DNA of 64,000 bases from positions 405,194-469,193 of the forward strand of contig NZ_JBAJMV010000006.1 in assembly GCF_036880965.1 (NCBI RefSeq). Reading direction: 5' to 3'. Positions 44,675 through 53,089 of the stretch are shown piece by piece. Positions within the stretch are counted from its first letter, which is position 1. Each line of letters starts with the position of its first letter. The translations under genes and the position numbers were made by a program. The stretch comes from JAUASW01 sp036880965. GTDB taxonomy: Bacteria > Pseudomonadota > Gammaproteobacteria > Burkholderiales > Burkholderiaceae_C. Below the pieces are notes generated by a model. The model worked only from the letters and a program-made list of their open reading frames with translations. It was not told the origin of the DNA and made no database searches.

Positions 44675-45838
44675 ATGCAACTCGACGTCAACACCCTCTT
44701 CAGCCTGCTGCTGATCCAGGCCCTGATGCTGGCCATCATGCTGCCGGCGCTGATGGGCTGGCGAGCGGTGAGCATGGCGGCTCGGTTCGTGCAGGCCGCG
44801 GCGGTGCTGCAATCGCTGGGCTGGGCCGGCATCGTGCTGGCCGGGCAATGGCCGGGGCGCTGGGTCTATGCCGCTGCGCTGCTGTTCCTGAGCGCCGGCT
44901 TCAGTGCGCTGTGGTGGGCGCTGCAGGCCTGGGTCGGGCAAAGGCCGGGCCGCTGGCTGATGCAAGGTCTGCCGATGGCGCTGCCCTTGCTCTACATCGC
45001 CGGCTATGACTACCCGGCCTTGCGCACGCTGTGGGCCAACGGCGTGCTGGCCGTGCAGCTCGGCCTGATCTGTCTCGCGCTGGCCTGGCCGGCCAAGAAC
45101 CTCGAACGCTCCAGCCGCCGCTGGCGCGTGCTGCTCCTGCTGGCCCTGCTGGCTGTGGCGGCACTCACAGCCTGGCGCGCCATCCTGGGCTTGCAATCCG
45201 GCGACCCGGCGATGGAACTGCACAGCAGCCATCCACTCAACATCACCGCAGCGGTCTTGAGCCACATTGCGCTGCTGGCCTGCGCAATGTCGGTCCTGGT
45301 GGCCTGGCGCGCGGAGACCGAAACAGCGCTCAAGCGCCTGGCGCAGACCGATGCGCAAACCGGCCTGTGCAACCGCCGCGCCTTCAGCGCCCGGTCGGTC
45401 GACATGATCTCGATGGCCCGCCGCCACAATGAACCGCTGGCGGTGATGAAGCTGGACCTGGACAACTTCAAGGCGATCAACATCCAGCATGGCGAAGCGG
45501 CTGGCGACCAGGCCATCGCCTTGTTCGGCAGTTGCCTGCAGGAGCAGATGCGCCTGGGCGATCTGGCAGCGCGCGTCGGTGGCCAGGAGTTCGCTGTCGT
45601 GATGGCGCGCTGCGAAGCGCAGGGTCCGCAGGCGCTCGACCTGCGCATGCGCGCGGCCCTGGCCGAGCGCGCGCCCAAGGAGCTTGGCTTTGCAATCTCG
45701 TTCAGCGCCGGCTGGGCCAAGCTGCGCCCTGGCGACCGCAGCATCGAGGACCTGATGCCGCGTGCGGTGGCCGCCCTTTATGCCGCCAAGGAAGCGGGCA
45801 AGGGTCAGTTGATGGCTGAGCCAGGCATCGAAGAGTAG
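44675..45838 (+). CDS. Membrane GGDEF-family protein with degenerate GGQEF site (387 aa)
   Basis: Six to seven N-terminal helices (~5-215) precede a GGDEF domain (~225-380). The signature reads VGGQEF instead of GG[DE]EF, so the metal-binding acidic residue is lost and cyclase activity is doubtful. The inhibitory site RLGD sits at the correct five-residue distance, so the protein may act as a cyclic-di-GMP receptor. It follows amn by 69 bp. The ATG at 44675 is well placed before the first helix. Confidence 0.88.
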   Translation: MQLDVNTLFSLLLIQALMLAIMLPALMGWRAVSMAARFVQAAAVLQSLGWAGIVLAGQWPGRWVYAAALLFLSAGFSALWWALQAWVGQRPGRWLMQGLPMALPLLYIAGYDYPALRTLWANGVLAVQLGLICLALAWPAKNLERSSRRWRVLLLLALLAVAALTAWRAILGLQSGDPAMELHSSHPLNITAAVLSHIALLACAMSVLVAWRAETETALKRLAQTDAQTGLCNRRAFSARSVDMISMARRHNEPLAVMKLDLDNFKAINIQHGEAAGDQAIALFGSCLQEQMRLGDLAARVGGQEFAVVMARCEAQGPQALDLRMRAALAERAPKELGFAISFSAGWAKLRPGDRSIEDLMPRAVAALYAAKEAGKGQLMAEPGIEE

Positions 45839-45911
45839 CTGCAGCCATCGATAGCTGCAAAAGCTGGCATGGGGTTTGCACGGGGGTTCTCATCGAACCG
45901 AGGGAGTCCCG

Positions 45912-46496
45912 ATGCTGCATTTCGCCAGCCCCCAACAAACTGCCGTTTCACCGGAGTCGCGCCGCACTCTCCAGCCGACCCAGATCCTGAAATTGACCGG
46001 GTCTGACAGCCATTGGCTGCCGGCCCTGGCCGAGCTGCTGGTGGACAACGTCCATCAAGGCGCCTGCCTGGGCTTTCTGGCGCCACTCTCGCGCTTTGCC
46101 GCCCTTGACTACTGGCACCAGGTGCTGGCGCGCCTGGGCCCCCATCAACAGCTCTGGATCGCCTGCGAGGGCGAACGGCTGCAAGGCAGCGTGCAGCTCT
46201 CGCTGTGCCCGCGCGCCAATGCGCACCACCGCGGCGAAGTCCAGCAATTGATGGTGCACAGCCGCGCCCGCGGCATGGGCTGGGCCGGGCGGCTGATGGC
46301 CCGCGTCGAATGCGCCGCGCTGGCCCAGGGCCGCACGCTTCTGGTGCTGGATGCACCGGCGGGCACCCAGGCTGAAGCCGTCTACCTGCACCTGGGCTGG
46401 CAACGCGCCGGCGAAATCCCTGGCCACAGCGCCTGCGCCGATGGCGAGCTGCTGGCCGCCGCCCTCTACTTCAAGCGACTGCAGCATCCGAATTGA
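45912..46496 (+). CDS. GNAT-family acetyltransferase, copy 1 (194 aa)
   Basis: This is a GCN5-related N-acetyltransferase. The acetyl-CoA-binding loop is VHSRARGMGWAGRLM (R-x-x-G-x-G/A type) after the beta-4 strand GEVQQLMV, and the C-terminal part has the LYFKRL end seen in its neighbour. GGGAG lies ~5 nt before the ATG. The substrate is unknown. It is followed directly by a paralogue (shared LLVD-x-V-x-QGAxxGFLAPLS and GSVQLSLC segments), so the pair is a tandem duplication. Confidence 0.85.
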   Translation: MLHFASPQQTAVSPESRRTLQPTQILKLTGSDSHWLPALAELLVDNVHQGACLGFLAPLSRFAALDYWHQVLARLGPHQQLWIACEGERLQGSVQLSLCPRANAHHRGEVQQLMVHSRARGMGWAGRLMARVECAALAQGRTLLVLDAPAGTQAEAVYLHLGWQRAGEIPGHSACADGELLAAALYFKRLQHPN

Positions 46497-46519
46497 ATCC
46501 CGCCGAACTGATACCCACG

Positions 46520-47104
46520 ATGGAAGACCTGAACCCTGACGAGCCCCAGTTGCTGAGCATCGCCAGCGGCAAGATCGCTCGCAGCTGGCTGGCGCGCCTG
46601 AACGCCCTGCTGGTGGACGCTGTAGACCAAGGCGCCTCGATCGGCTTTCTGGCGCCGCTGAGCCCGCATGAGGCGAACGACTACTGGGAAGACGTGATTG
46701 CCCGCCTGGGCCACGAGCAGCGCCTGGTGCTGCTGATTGCTGGCCAGCGCCTGCTGGGTTCGGTGCAATTGAGCCTGTGCAGCCGCGCCAATGGCCGCCA
46801 CCGGGCCGAGGTGCAGAAGCTCTTCGTGCACAGCAGCGCGCGCGGCCACGGCCATGGCCGGCGTCTGATGCGCGCGGTGGAAGCTGAAGCCCGCGCCGCC
46901 GGGCGGAGCTTGCTGGTGCTGGACACCGAAGCCGGCTCGCTGGCTGAAACCGTCTACCGGCGCCTGGGCTGGAGCCATGCCGGAGAGATTCCGGCCTTTG
47001 CCGCAAGTCCGGATGGCGAGCTGCGCACGACTGCGCTCTACTTCAAGCTCTTGAAGCTTGGAGCAGCCAGTGAGCAGCAGCCCTCCCGACGGCACATGGC
47101 ATAG
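46520..47104 (+). CDS. GNAT-family acetyltransferase, copy 2 (194 aa)
   Basis: This is a paralogue of the preceding gene with acetyl-CoA loop SSARGHGHGRRLM and the same LYFKLLKLG end. The start is uncertain: the ATG at 46520 gives the same length as copy 1, while a TTG at 46493 overlaps the upstream stop (TTGA) and adds nine residues. Its 3' end overlaps the acyl-CoA dehydrogenase gene by 35 nt, so the three genes probably form one transcript. A link to acyl-CoA metabolism is possible but unproven. Confidence 0.83.
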   Translation: MEDLNPDEPQLLSIASGKIARSWLARLNALLVDAVDQGASIGFLAPLSPHEANDYWEDVIARLGHEQRLVLLIAGQRLLGSVQLSLCSRANGRHRAEVQKLFVHSSARGHGHGRRLMRAVEAEARAAGRSLLVLDTEAGSLAETVYRRLGWSHAGEIPAFAASPDGELRTTALYFKLLKLGAASEQQPSRRHMA

Positions 47105-48710
47105 CCACGAAGTAGCGAACCAGGTCGATGAGCTGAGCGACTACCCGCTCTTCGACACCGACCTGGCCTTGCAGGAAGGCCTTGCGCGCAACAGCGCCCG
47201 CTGGGCCGCGCCGCAAATGCAAAGCTATGGCGAGCAACTGGGCCGTGCCGAGACCTATGCGCTGGCCGAGGTCGCCAACCGCCACACGCCCGAACTGCGC
47301 ACTTTCGATGCCCGCGGCCGCCGCATAGACAAGGTCGACTTCCACCCCGCCTGGGATCAACTGCTGGCGATGTACCGCAGCCAGGGTCTGGTCTCGATGA
47401 GTTTTGAAATCTCGCAGCGCGCGGGCCGCTGGAGCGCGTTTGCCGCCGGCTGCTATATGCATGGCCAGGTCGAGGCCGGCACGCTGTGCCCGGCCACCAT
47501 GACGCAGGCCGCCATTCCCGTGCTGGCGCGCGACCCGCAACTCGCCGCGCTCCTGCCGCAGCTGCGCTCGACCATGCACGACCCGCGCGACCTGCCGATG
47601 GCGCAGAAGAACTCGCTGTGGATAGGCATGGGCATGACCGAGAAGCAAGGCGGCTCGGACGTGCGCGCCAACACGACGTGCGCCACGCTTGTTGGCGGGC
47701 GTGAGTACCGCCTGCGCGGTCACAAATGGTTCTTCTCGGTGCCGATGAGCGATGCGCATCTCGTGACAGCGCAGACAGAAGCCGGCACCAGCTGCTTCTT
47801 CGTGCCGCGCTGGCGGCCCGATGGCACCAAGAATGCGGTGCAGATCCAGCGCCTGAAAGAGAAGATCGGCAACCGCAGCAACAGCAGCAGCGAGGTCGAG
47901 TTCCTCGATGCCTACGGCCTGCTGCTGGGCGAAGAGGGTCGCGGCATTCCGACCATCATCGAGATGGCCGGCTACACGCGGCTGAACTGCGTGATAGGCA
48001 GCGCGGCGATCATGCGCCAGGCGCTGGTCCAGGCCCTGCACTACACGCGCCGCCGCCAAGCCTTCGGCCGGGCGCTGGCCGATCAGCCCCTGATGCAAGC
48101 GGTGCTGGCCGACATGGCGCTGGAAAGCGAAGCCGCGGCCGTGCTGATGCTGCGCCTGGCGCAAGGTTTCGAGAACGGCGAGCGCGGCTGGCAGCGCATC
48201 CTCACGCCGGCAGCCAAGTTCTGGGTCTGCAAGCGAGCGGTGGAGCTGTCGGGCGAAGCCATCGAGGTCTTCGGCGGCAATGGCTATGTCGACAACGGCG
48301 TGATGGCGCGTCTGTATCGCGAGGCGCCGGTCAATTCGATCTGGGAAGGCTCGGGCAGTGTGATGTGCCTCGATGTCTTGCGTGCTTTTGCGCGCGAGCC
48401 CGAGGCATTGCTGGCCCTGCTGGACGATTGGCGCAGCGACGCGGAGCCGACGCTGCGCGCCGAAGCGGACTCGCTCCAGACCCTGCTATCGGGCGATCCC
48501 GGCGCCCTGGAAGCGCAAGCCCGTTTGCTCTGCCAACGGCTGGTGCTGCTGGCGCAGGCCGTGCTGCTGCGGCGGCATTCACCTGCATTCCTGGCAGATG
48601 CCTTCATTGCCAGCCGCCTCGGCACGCAAGCCGGGCGCGTCTATGGCGCGCTGCCAACGGGCGGCCTTGATGTCGCCGCCATCCTGCGCCGCGCGCTGCA
48701 CGCGTCCTGA
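47070..48710 (+). CDS. aidB: AidB-like acyl-CoA dehydrogenase (546 aa)
   Basis: This flavoprotein is of the AidB branch. In E. coli AidB belongs to the adaptive response to alkylating agents and binds FAD and DNA. Features include MGMTEKQGGSDVRANTT, FFSVPMSDAHLV, QIQRLKEKIGNRSNSSSEV and FGGNGYVDNGVMARLYREAP; length is close to E. coli AidB (541). The start is GTG at 47070 with TTGGAG six bases ahead; the TTG of that same sequence is a less likely start. It overlaps the GNAT gene by 35 nt. Its physiological substrate is unknown. Confidence 0.92.
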   Translation: MSSSPPDGTWHSHEVANQVDELSDYPLFDTDLALQEGLARNSARWAAPQMQSYGEQLGRAETYALAEVANRHTPELRTFDARGRRIDKVDFHPAWDQLLAMYRSQGLVSMSFEISQRAGRWSAFAAGCYMHGQVEAGTLCPATMTQAAIPVLARDPQLAALLPQLRSTMHDPRDLPMAQKNSLWIGMGMTEKQGGSDVRANTTCATLVGGREYRLRGHKWFFSVPMSDAHLVTAQTEAGTSCFFVPRWRPDGTKNAVQIQRLKEKIGNRSNSSSEVEFLDAYGLLLGEEGRGIPTIIEMAGYTRLNCVIGSAAIMRQALVQALHYTRRRQAFGRALADQPLMQAVLADMALESEAAAVLMLRLAQGFENGERGWQRILTPAAKFWVCKRAVELSGEAIEVFGGNGYVDNGVMARLYREAPVNSIWEGSGSVMCLDVLRAFAREPEALLALLDDWRSDAEPTLRAEADSLQTLLSGDPGALEAQARLLCQRLVLLAQAVLLRRHSPAFLADAFIASRLGTQAGRVYGALPTGGLDVAAILRRALHAS

Positions 48711-48721
48711 GCTGCAATACG

Positions 48722-49516
48722 CTAGGGCAGCACCTGCTTCACCGACTGCAGGTACTGGTCGAAGCTCTGCAAGTCGTTGTGGCTCGCGCCTCGGATCAGG
48801 GTCAATTGCCCTTGCGGCGCCAGCATCTGCAGCTGCTCGCTGTGCGTGGCTGGTATCAGTTCATCGCGCTCGCCATGCAAGAGCAGCAGCGGGCCCTGCC
48901 AATGCCGGAGCGAGGCTGCGGTGTCGAGCGGATAGCGCAACAGCCAGGTCGGCAGCAGCGGAAAGTGCTGGCGCATCAGGTCGACCATGCGCAGATAGGG
49001 CGAGATCAGCACCAATTGATCGGGCTTGACCTGCACCGACAGTTCGGCGGCCAGTGCCGTGCCCAGCGAGCGCCCCACGATCACGCGCCGCTTGCCCTCG
49101 TAGCGTGGCGTTATCGCGTCCCAGGCGGCCCGCACATCGGCGCGCAACTGCGCCTCGCTGTCGATCTTGCCCGAGCTCTTGCCGTAACCGCGGTAGTCCA
49201 GCATGAAAAGGTCGTAGCCGGCGCGACGATAGAAGTCGGCAGTGACGAACCAGCTCTGCAGATTGCCGGCATTGCCGTGCAGATAGAAGACCAGGCCCTT
49301 AGGCGTGTCCTGGCGAAGATGCAGGGCTGACAGCTTGGCGCCGCCGGCCACCGGGATCTGCACTTCCTGCACATCGGCGCCGAAGTCGAAGCGATGCTCG
49401 GCCGCCAAGGGCACGGGATAGAACAACATGCGCTCCTGGCGCAACCAGACCCACAAGAGCGCAGCCGCCAGCAAAAGGGTCATGCCGAAGCCCATGCGCA
49501 GCATCCAGGCCGTCAT
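48722..49516 (-). CDS. Membrane-anchored alpha/beta hydrolase (264 aa)
   Basis: One N-terminal helix (~8-25) anchors a serine hydrolase domain of the BEM46/YfhR type. It has the oxyanion strand FYLHGNAGN, nucleophile elbow VGRSLG, the acid in LLLHGERDELIP and catalytic His in RGASHND. The substrate is unknown. It converges on aidB (11 bp between stops) and its start overlaps the stop of the sugar dehydrogenase-like gene (ATGA), so the two are co-translated. Confidence 0.88.
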   Translation of the reverse strand: MTAWMLRMGFGMTLLLAAALLWVWLRQERMLFYPVPLAAEHRFDFGADVQEVQIPVAGGAKLSALHLRQDTPKGLVFYLHGNAGNLQSWFVTADFYRRAGYDLFMLDYRGYGKSSGKIDSEAQLRADVRAAWDAITPRYEGKRRVIVGRSLGTALAAELSVQVKPDQLVLISPYLRMVDLMRQHFPLLPTWLLRYPLDTAASLRHWQGPLLLLHGERDELIPATHSEQLQMLAPQGQLTLIRGASHNDLQSFDQYLQSVKQVLP

Positions 49517-50694
49517 CGATGGATCCTCAGCAACTTTCCACTGTCGGTCAGCAGGAGGATGGCACCGTCCGGGGCCTGCCTCACGTCACGGAAGCGCTCA
49601 CCCAGGTCCGCATGCATGGCGGTGCGCGAGGCCACGGTGTTGCCACTCAACTGCAGACGCCACAAGGTCGTGCCTGCCAGCGAGCCGGAGAAGAGCTGGC
49701 CCTGCCATTCCGGGAACATCGCGCCGGAATAGAAGGTCAGGCCGGCTGGGGCCACGGACGTGGGCACCCAGTAGGTCAGCGGTTCCACATAGCCCGGCGC
49801 ATGCACGCCGCCGCCGATGCGGCAGGCGTCACCCACCGGATCCCCGTAGTTGCAGCCATAGCTCTTGATCGGCCAGCCGTAATTGGCACCAGCGCGCGCG
49901 ATGTTGATTTCATCGCCACCCTGCGGCCCGTGCTCGCTGACCCACAGCTCGCCGGTCGTCGGATGCAAGGCCGCACCTTGCGGATTGCGGTGGCCCAGGC
50001 TCCAGAGGCCGGCGCGGGCACCGACGCCGAAGGCCGGGTTGTCGCCGGGCATGCTGCCGTCGCGGTTGATGCGCACCACCTTGCCCAAGGTCTGTGCCAG
50101 GTCTTGCGCGGGGCTGCCCAGTTGGCGTTCGCCCAGGGTCACGAACAGCGTCTTGTCACGTGCGAAAACGAGTCGTGATCCGAAGTGGCCGCTGCCCGTG
50201 ACCTTGGGCGCCTGGCGGAAGATCACCGCCACTTCGGTCAAGGCATTGCCGGTGAGCTTGCCCCGCGCCACCGAAGTACCGGCCTTGCCTGCCTCGGCGC
50301 CAGCGCCCGGCTCGGAGAAGCTGAAGTAGACCCAGGGCGCGGAGGCGAAATCGGGATCGATGGCCACGTCGAGCAGGCCGCCCTGACCGGCTGAAGCCAC
50401 AGCGGGCACGCCGGTGATCGTCGTCGCCGCGCCTTGACCGCTGGCGGCGAGGCGCACGAGGCTGCCACCCTTCTGCGTCACCAGCATCTGGCCGTCGGGC
50501 AGAAAGGCGAGGCCCCATGGGCTTTGCAGGTCGCTGCGCAGCGTCGTGAGTTGTGGCGCCGTGGGGTTGGGTGTGGGAGTCGGCGTCGGGGTAGGAGCCG
50601 GCCCGGCCGTAGCCCCGCCGCCACCGCCGCAGCCAGCGATCAGCCACAGGAGGGCTACCAGCAAAGTCCAGGCAGATTGGCGAGCTTGTTTCAT
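49513..50694 (-). CDS. PQQ-dependent sugar dehydrogenase-like lipoprotein (393 aa)
   Basis: This is a soluble glucose/sorbosone dehydrogenase-family beta-propeller, like E. coli YliI (Asd), which uses PQQ to oxidise sugars in the periplasm. The lipobox LIAGC is followed by a Gly run and a TP-repeat linker. Family motifs are LQSPWGLAFLPDGQMLVT, GQGGLLDVAIDPDF, GLWSLGHRNPQGAALHP, SEHGPQGGDEINI and NYGWPIKSYGCNY. Whether the host makes PQQ cannot be judged from this window. Confidence 0.9.
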   Translation of the reverse strand: MKQARQSAWTLLVALLWLIAGCGGGGGATAGPAPTPTPTPTPNPTAPQLTTLRSDLQSPWGLAFLPDGQMLVTQKGGSLVRLAASGQGAATTITGVPAVASAGQGGLLDVAIDPDFASAPWVYFSFSEPGAGAEAGKAGTSVARGKLTGNALTEVAVIFRQAPKVTGSGHFGSRLVFARDKTLFVTLGERQLGSPAQDLAQTLGKVVRINRDGSMPGDNPAFGVGARAGLWSLGHRNPQGAALHPTTGELWVSEHGPQGGDEINIARAGANYGWPIKSYGCNYGDPVGDACRIGGGVHAPGYVEPLTYWVPTSVAPAGLTFYSGAMFPEWQGQLFSGSLAGTTLWRLQLSGNTVASRTAMHADLGERFRDVRQAPDGAILLLTDSGKLLRIHR

Positions 50695-50805
50695 GTCGAT
50701 CGAGCTTCAGGCCCCATGGAGCGGTGAGCCAGTCTAGGTCAGGGGCTTGCGCCGGTGAGTGACCAAGCGTACGTTGCGTACTCTTTGGCACGGAGGCTAG
50801 GCAGG

Positions 50806-52029
50806 ATGAAGAAGCTGCTGCTCAAGATCGGCTGCATCGCCCTGCTTTGCAGCGGCCTGGTCGCTCGCAGTGCCGAGCCCAGCATGGTGCTGGAATGGGC
50901 CGCCCAGGCCACGGCCACCATCGAGACGCTGCCCACACCGCGCCAGCCACGCGCCGGTGTGATGGTGGACTTGGCAGTGTTCAATGCCTTGAATGCCATC
51001 GAGCCCCGCTACCGGGGCTACGGCCCGCCGCTGGAGGCCAGTCCGCAGGCCCTGCCCGAGGCTGCAGTGGCCGCCGCCGTGTGGGGCGTGCTCAGCGCCG
51101 AACCGCAAGCCGAGCACGGCACCCTGGCTCGGGCCTACACGGATGCGATTGCCCGCTTGCCCGAGGGCGCCGCTCGCCAGGCAGGCATTGCCCTGGGGCT
51201 GCGAGCCGCCCAGGCCGTGCTGAGCCTGCGCGCCGGCGATGGCTTCGAGCGGACCGAAGGACCGAAACCAGCCGCCGCGGCCGGCGTGTTCCAGCCACCG
51301 GCCGGCCGCAGGTCTGGCTTCAGGATAGACAAGCAGCCCCTGACACCATTCGGCATCGCCCGGTTGGAGGCCTTCGAGCCCGGCGCGCCGCCATCGCCTG
51401 AGAGTGACCTGGGCAAGCGCGAGCTGGCTGAAGTCAAGGCGCTCGGCGCCCGACAGAGCGCGAACCGCAGTGCCGACCAGACGGCTGCCGCGCTCTACTG
51501 GAACTCCAGCCCGCCAAGCGACGAGCATGAGTTCGTCAAGACCCTGCTGGCCGTCAATCCGCTGCCGCCGCTGGAGACGGCACGCCTGCTTGCCTTGCTG
51601 TCGATGAGCGACTTCGACAGCCGCCTGCTGGGCAGCCTGCTGAAGCTGAAGTACCAGCGCTGGCGGCCGCAGACCGCGATCAGCAGCGAGTTCACTCCCG
51701 CGGCACAACGCGATGCCAACTGGGAGCCCCTGATGCGCACACCCATCGATCCGGAATACCCCTCCGGCTACGGCCTGTGGGCAGGCACGGCCGATGCGCT
51801 CTATCCGCTGATGCAGCCCAAGACCCTTCAGCGCTTCAACTCGGCCACCGGACAGACGCGCAGCTGGGCCAGCGTCGATGCCCTGGCCACGGAGATGGTC
51901 AACTCGCGGGTCTGGGGCGGTGTGCATTTCCGCAGCTCCGTCGAGGCCGGGCGGCGGCTGGGTCGGCAGGTAGCCGAAGAGATCCTGGCCACGCAATTGC
52001 AGCCGCTGGTGCGCGCTTCGGGCAACTAG
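50806..52029 (+). CDS. Vanadium-haloperoxidase-like PAP2 superfamily protein (407 aa)
   Basis: A signal peptide (MKKLLLKIGCIALLCSGLVARSA) precedes a helical domain with the three-part phosphate/vanadate site: KLKYQRWRP (~280-288), PSGY (319-322) and GGVHFR (His 374). Known vanadium haloperoxidases and PAP2 enzymes have PSGH at the middle motif, where the His is the acid-base residue. Here it is Tyr, so catalysis may be altered. GGAGG precedes the chosen ATG. The stop overlaps the convergent next gene by 4 nt (CTAG). Confidence 0.82.
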   Translation: MKKLLLKIGCIALLCSGLVARSAEPSMVLEWAAQATATIETLPTPRQPRAGVMVDLAVFNALNAIEPRYRGYGPPLEASPQALPEAAVAAAVWGVLSAEPQAEHGTLARAYTDAIARLPEGAARQAGIALGLRAAQAVLSLRAGDGFERTEGPKPAAAAGVFQPPAGRRSGFRIDKQPLTPFGIARLEAFEPGAPPSPESDLGKRELAEVKALGARQSANRSADQTAAALYWNSSPPSDEHEFVKTLLAVNPLPPLETARLLALLSMSDFDSRLLGSLLKLKYQRWRPQTAISSEFTPAAQRDANWEPLMRTPIDPEYPSGYGLWAGTADALYPLMQPKTLQRFNSATGQTRSWASVDALATEMVNSRVWGGVHFRSSVEAGRRLGRQVAEEILATQLQPLVRASGN

Positions 52030-52913
52030 CCGAGCTGTTGCATGGCCGCGCGCACGGCGGGCAGCAGGCGAGCCTTCAGCGCTTCATCGCGTGATTCGTT
52101 CAGGCTGAAATAGAGCGGCCAGAGGAATTCGCGGGCGTTGTGCATGCGGACCAGCAAGGCGGCATCCGGGTTGGCCTTGGGCATGGCTGCGGCCAGGGTG
52201 CTGCTGAGCCATTGCTGCCAGTCGTCCGCCGAGACATCGCCACGCCAGGCCGCAAACAGCGCGGGCCGCGCCAGCCGCTGACCTTCACCGAACTGGTAGG
52301 CATGTGCGCCGCCGGCCAGCACCTGGCTCGCCACCGCCTGCAGGATGCGGCACTGCGCTGCGGCGTCCAGGCCCGCGTTCAGGCTCAGCTGCATCAGCAG
52401 GTCGGCACCATGGGCCACGCCATGGCGCCAGCCCTCGCCAGTGATGAAGCCGCGCCTGTCTTGCACGCCCGCCAGGTAGGCGCAGGCGCGCTCCAGCAGG
52501 TCCTGGCGCTGAGCCGGGCTGAGGAAGGGCTGCAGGCGGTCGACGCGAGCGATTTCAGCCAGCGCCAACGCCGCGAAAGGCGCGTGAAAGCCCTGACTGA
52601 CATCCGGGCCGCTCAAGATGGGCAACAGGCTTTCGCGCAGGGTTTGCAGCGTTTCGGGCTTCAAGGCCTTGGCGCGCATCCATTGCGAGAGCAATTCGAA
52701 CCCCAGGCCGTCGCGCAACGCGGGGTCCGGGCTGGCCAGGCAACTGGCCAGTTGGAGCGCCTGGGCCTGCAGCATGACCAGCTCGGCCTCGCTGGCTTCG
52801 GGCTTCAGGGCGTCGCGCAGCTGGGTAGCGGAAGCGGCAGGGCATGCCGCCTGGGCAGCCAGCGGAACCACGGAAGCGGCAAGCAGAATCAGGTTGCACA
52901 AGCGCAGGCGCAT
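52026..52913 (-). CDS. DUF2785-like exported protein of unknown function (295 aa)
   Basis: A signal peptide (MRLRLCNLILLAASVV..., ending LAAQAA) is followed by an all-helical domain with the DUF2785 pattern: LRDGLGFELLSQWM, FAALALAEIARVDRL, ITGEGWRHGVAHGADLLMQL and EFLWPLYFSL. Many relatives are cytosolic, so the signal peptide is of note. The start is fixed by GGAG six bases ahead and the signal peptide; a longer frame to 53087 is not supported. No role is known. Confidence 0.82.
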   Translation of the reverse strand: MRLRLCNLILLAASVVPLAAQAACPAASATQLRDALKPEASEAELVMLQAQALQLASCLASPDPALRDGLGFELLSQWMRAKALKPETLQTLRESLLPILSGPDVSQGFHAPFAALALAEIARVDRLQPFLSPAQRQDLLERACAYLAGVQDRRGFITGEGWRHGVAHGADLLMQLSLNAGLDAAAQCRILQAVASQVLAGGAHAYQFGEGQRLARPALFAAWRGDVSADDWQQWLSSTLAAAMPKANPDAALLVRMHNAREFLWPLYFSLNESRDEALKARLLPAVRAAMQQLG

Positions 52914-53089
52914 CGGTTCTCCATGGGCGGGGGCGGGTCTGGCCGGCCATTTTGAATGAGGCCCGCCGGGCGAGTCAGAAGCCACGGCTTCTTCCTCTTG
53001 TGCACCCTGCTCGCATGCCCTACCCTGACCGCACAAAGCCGGGCTTCGCGCCCGCAGCAGCTCGGGTACGCAGACAAAGGAGCACAACC

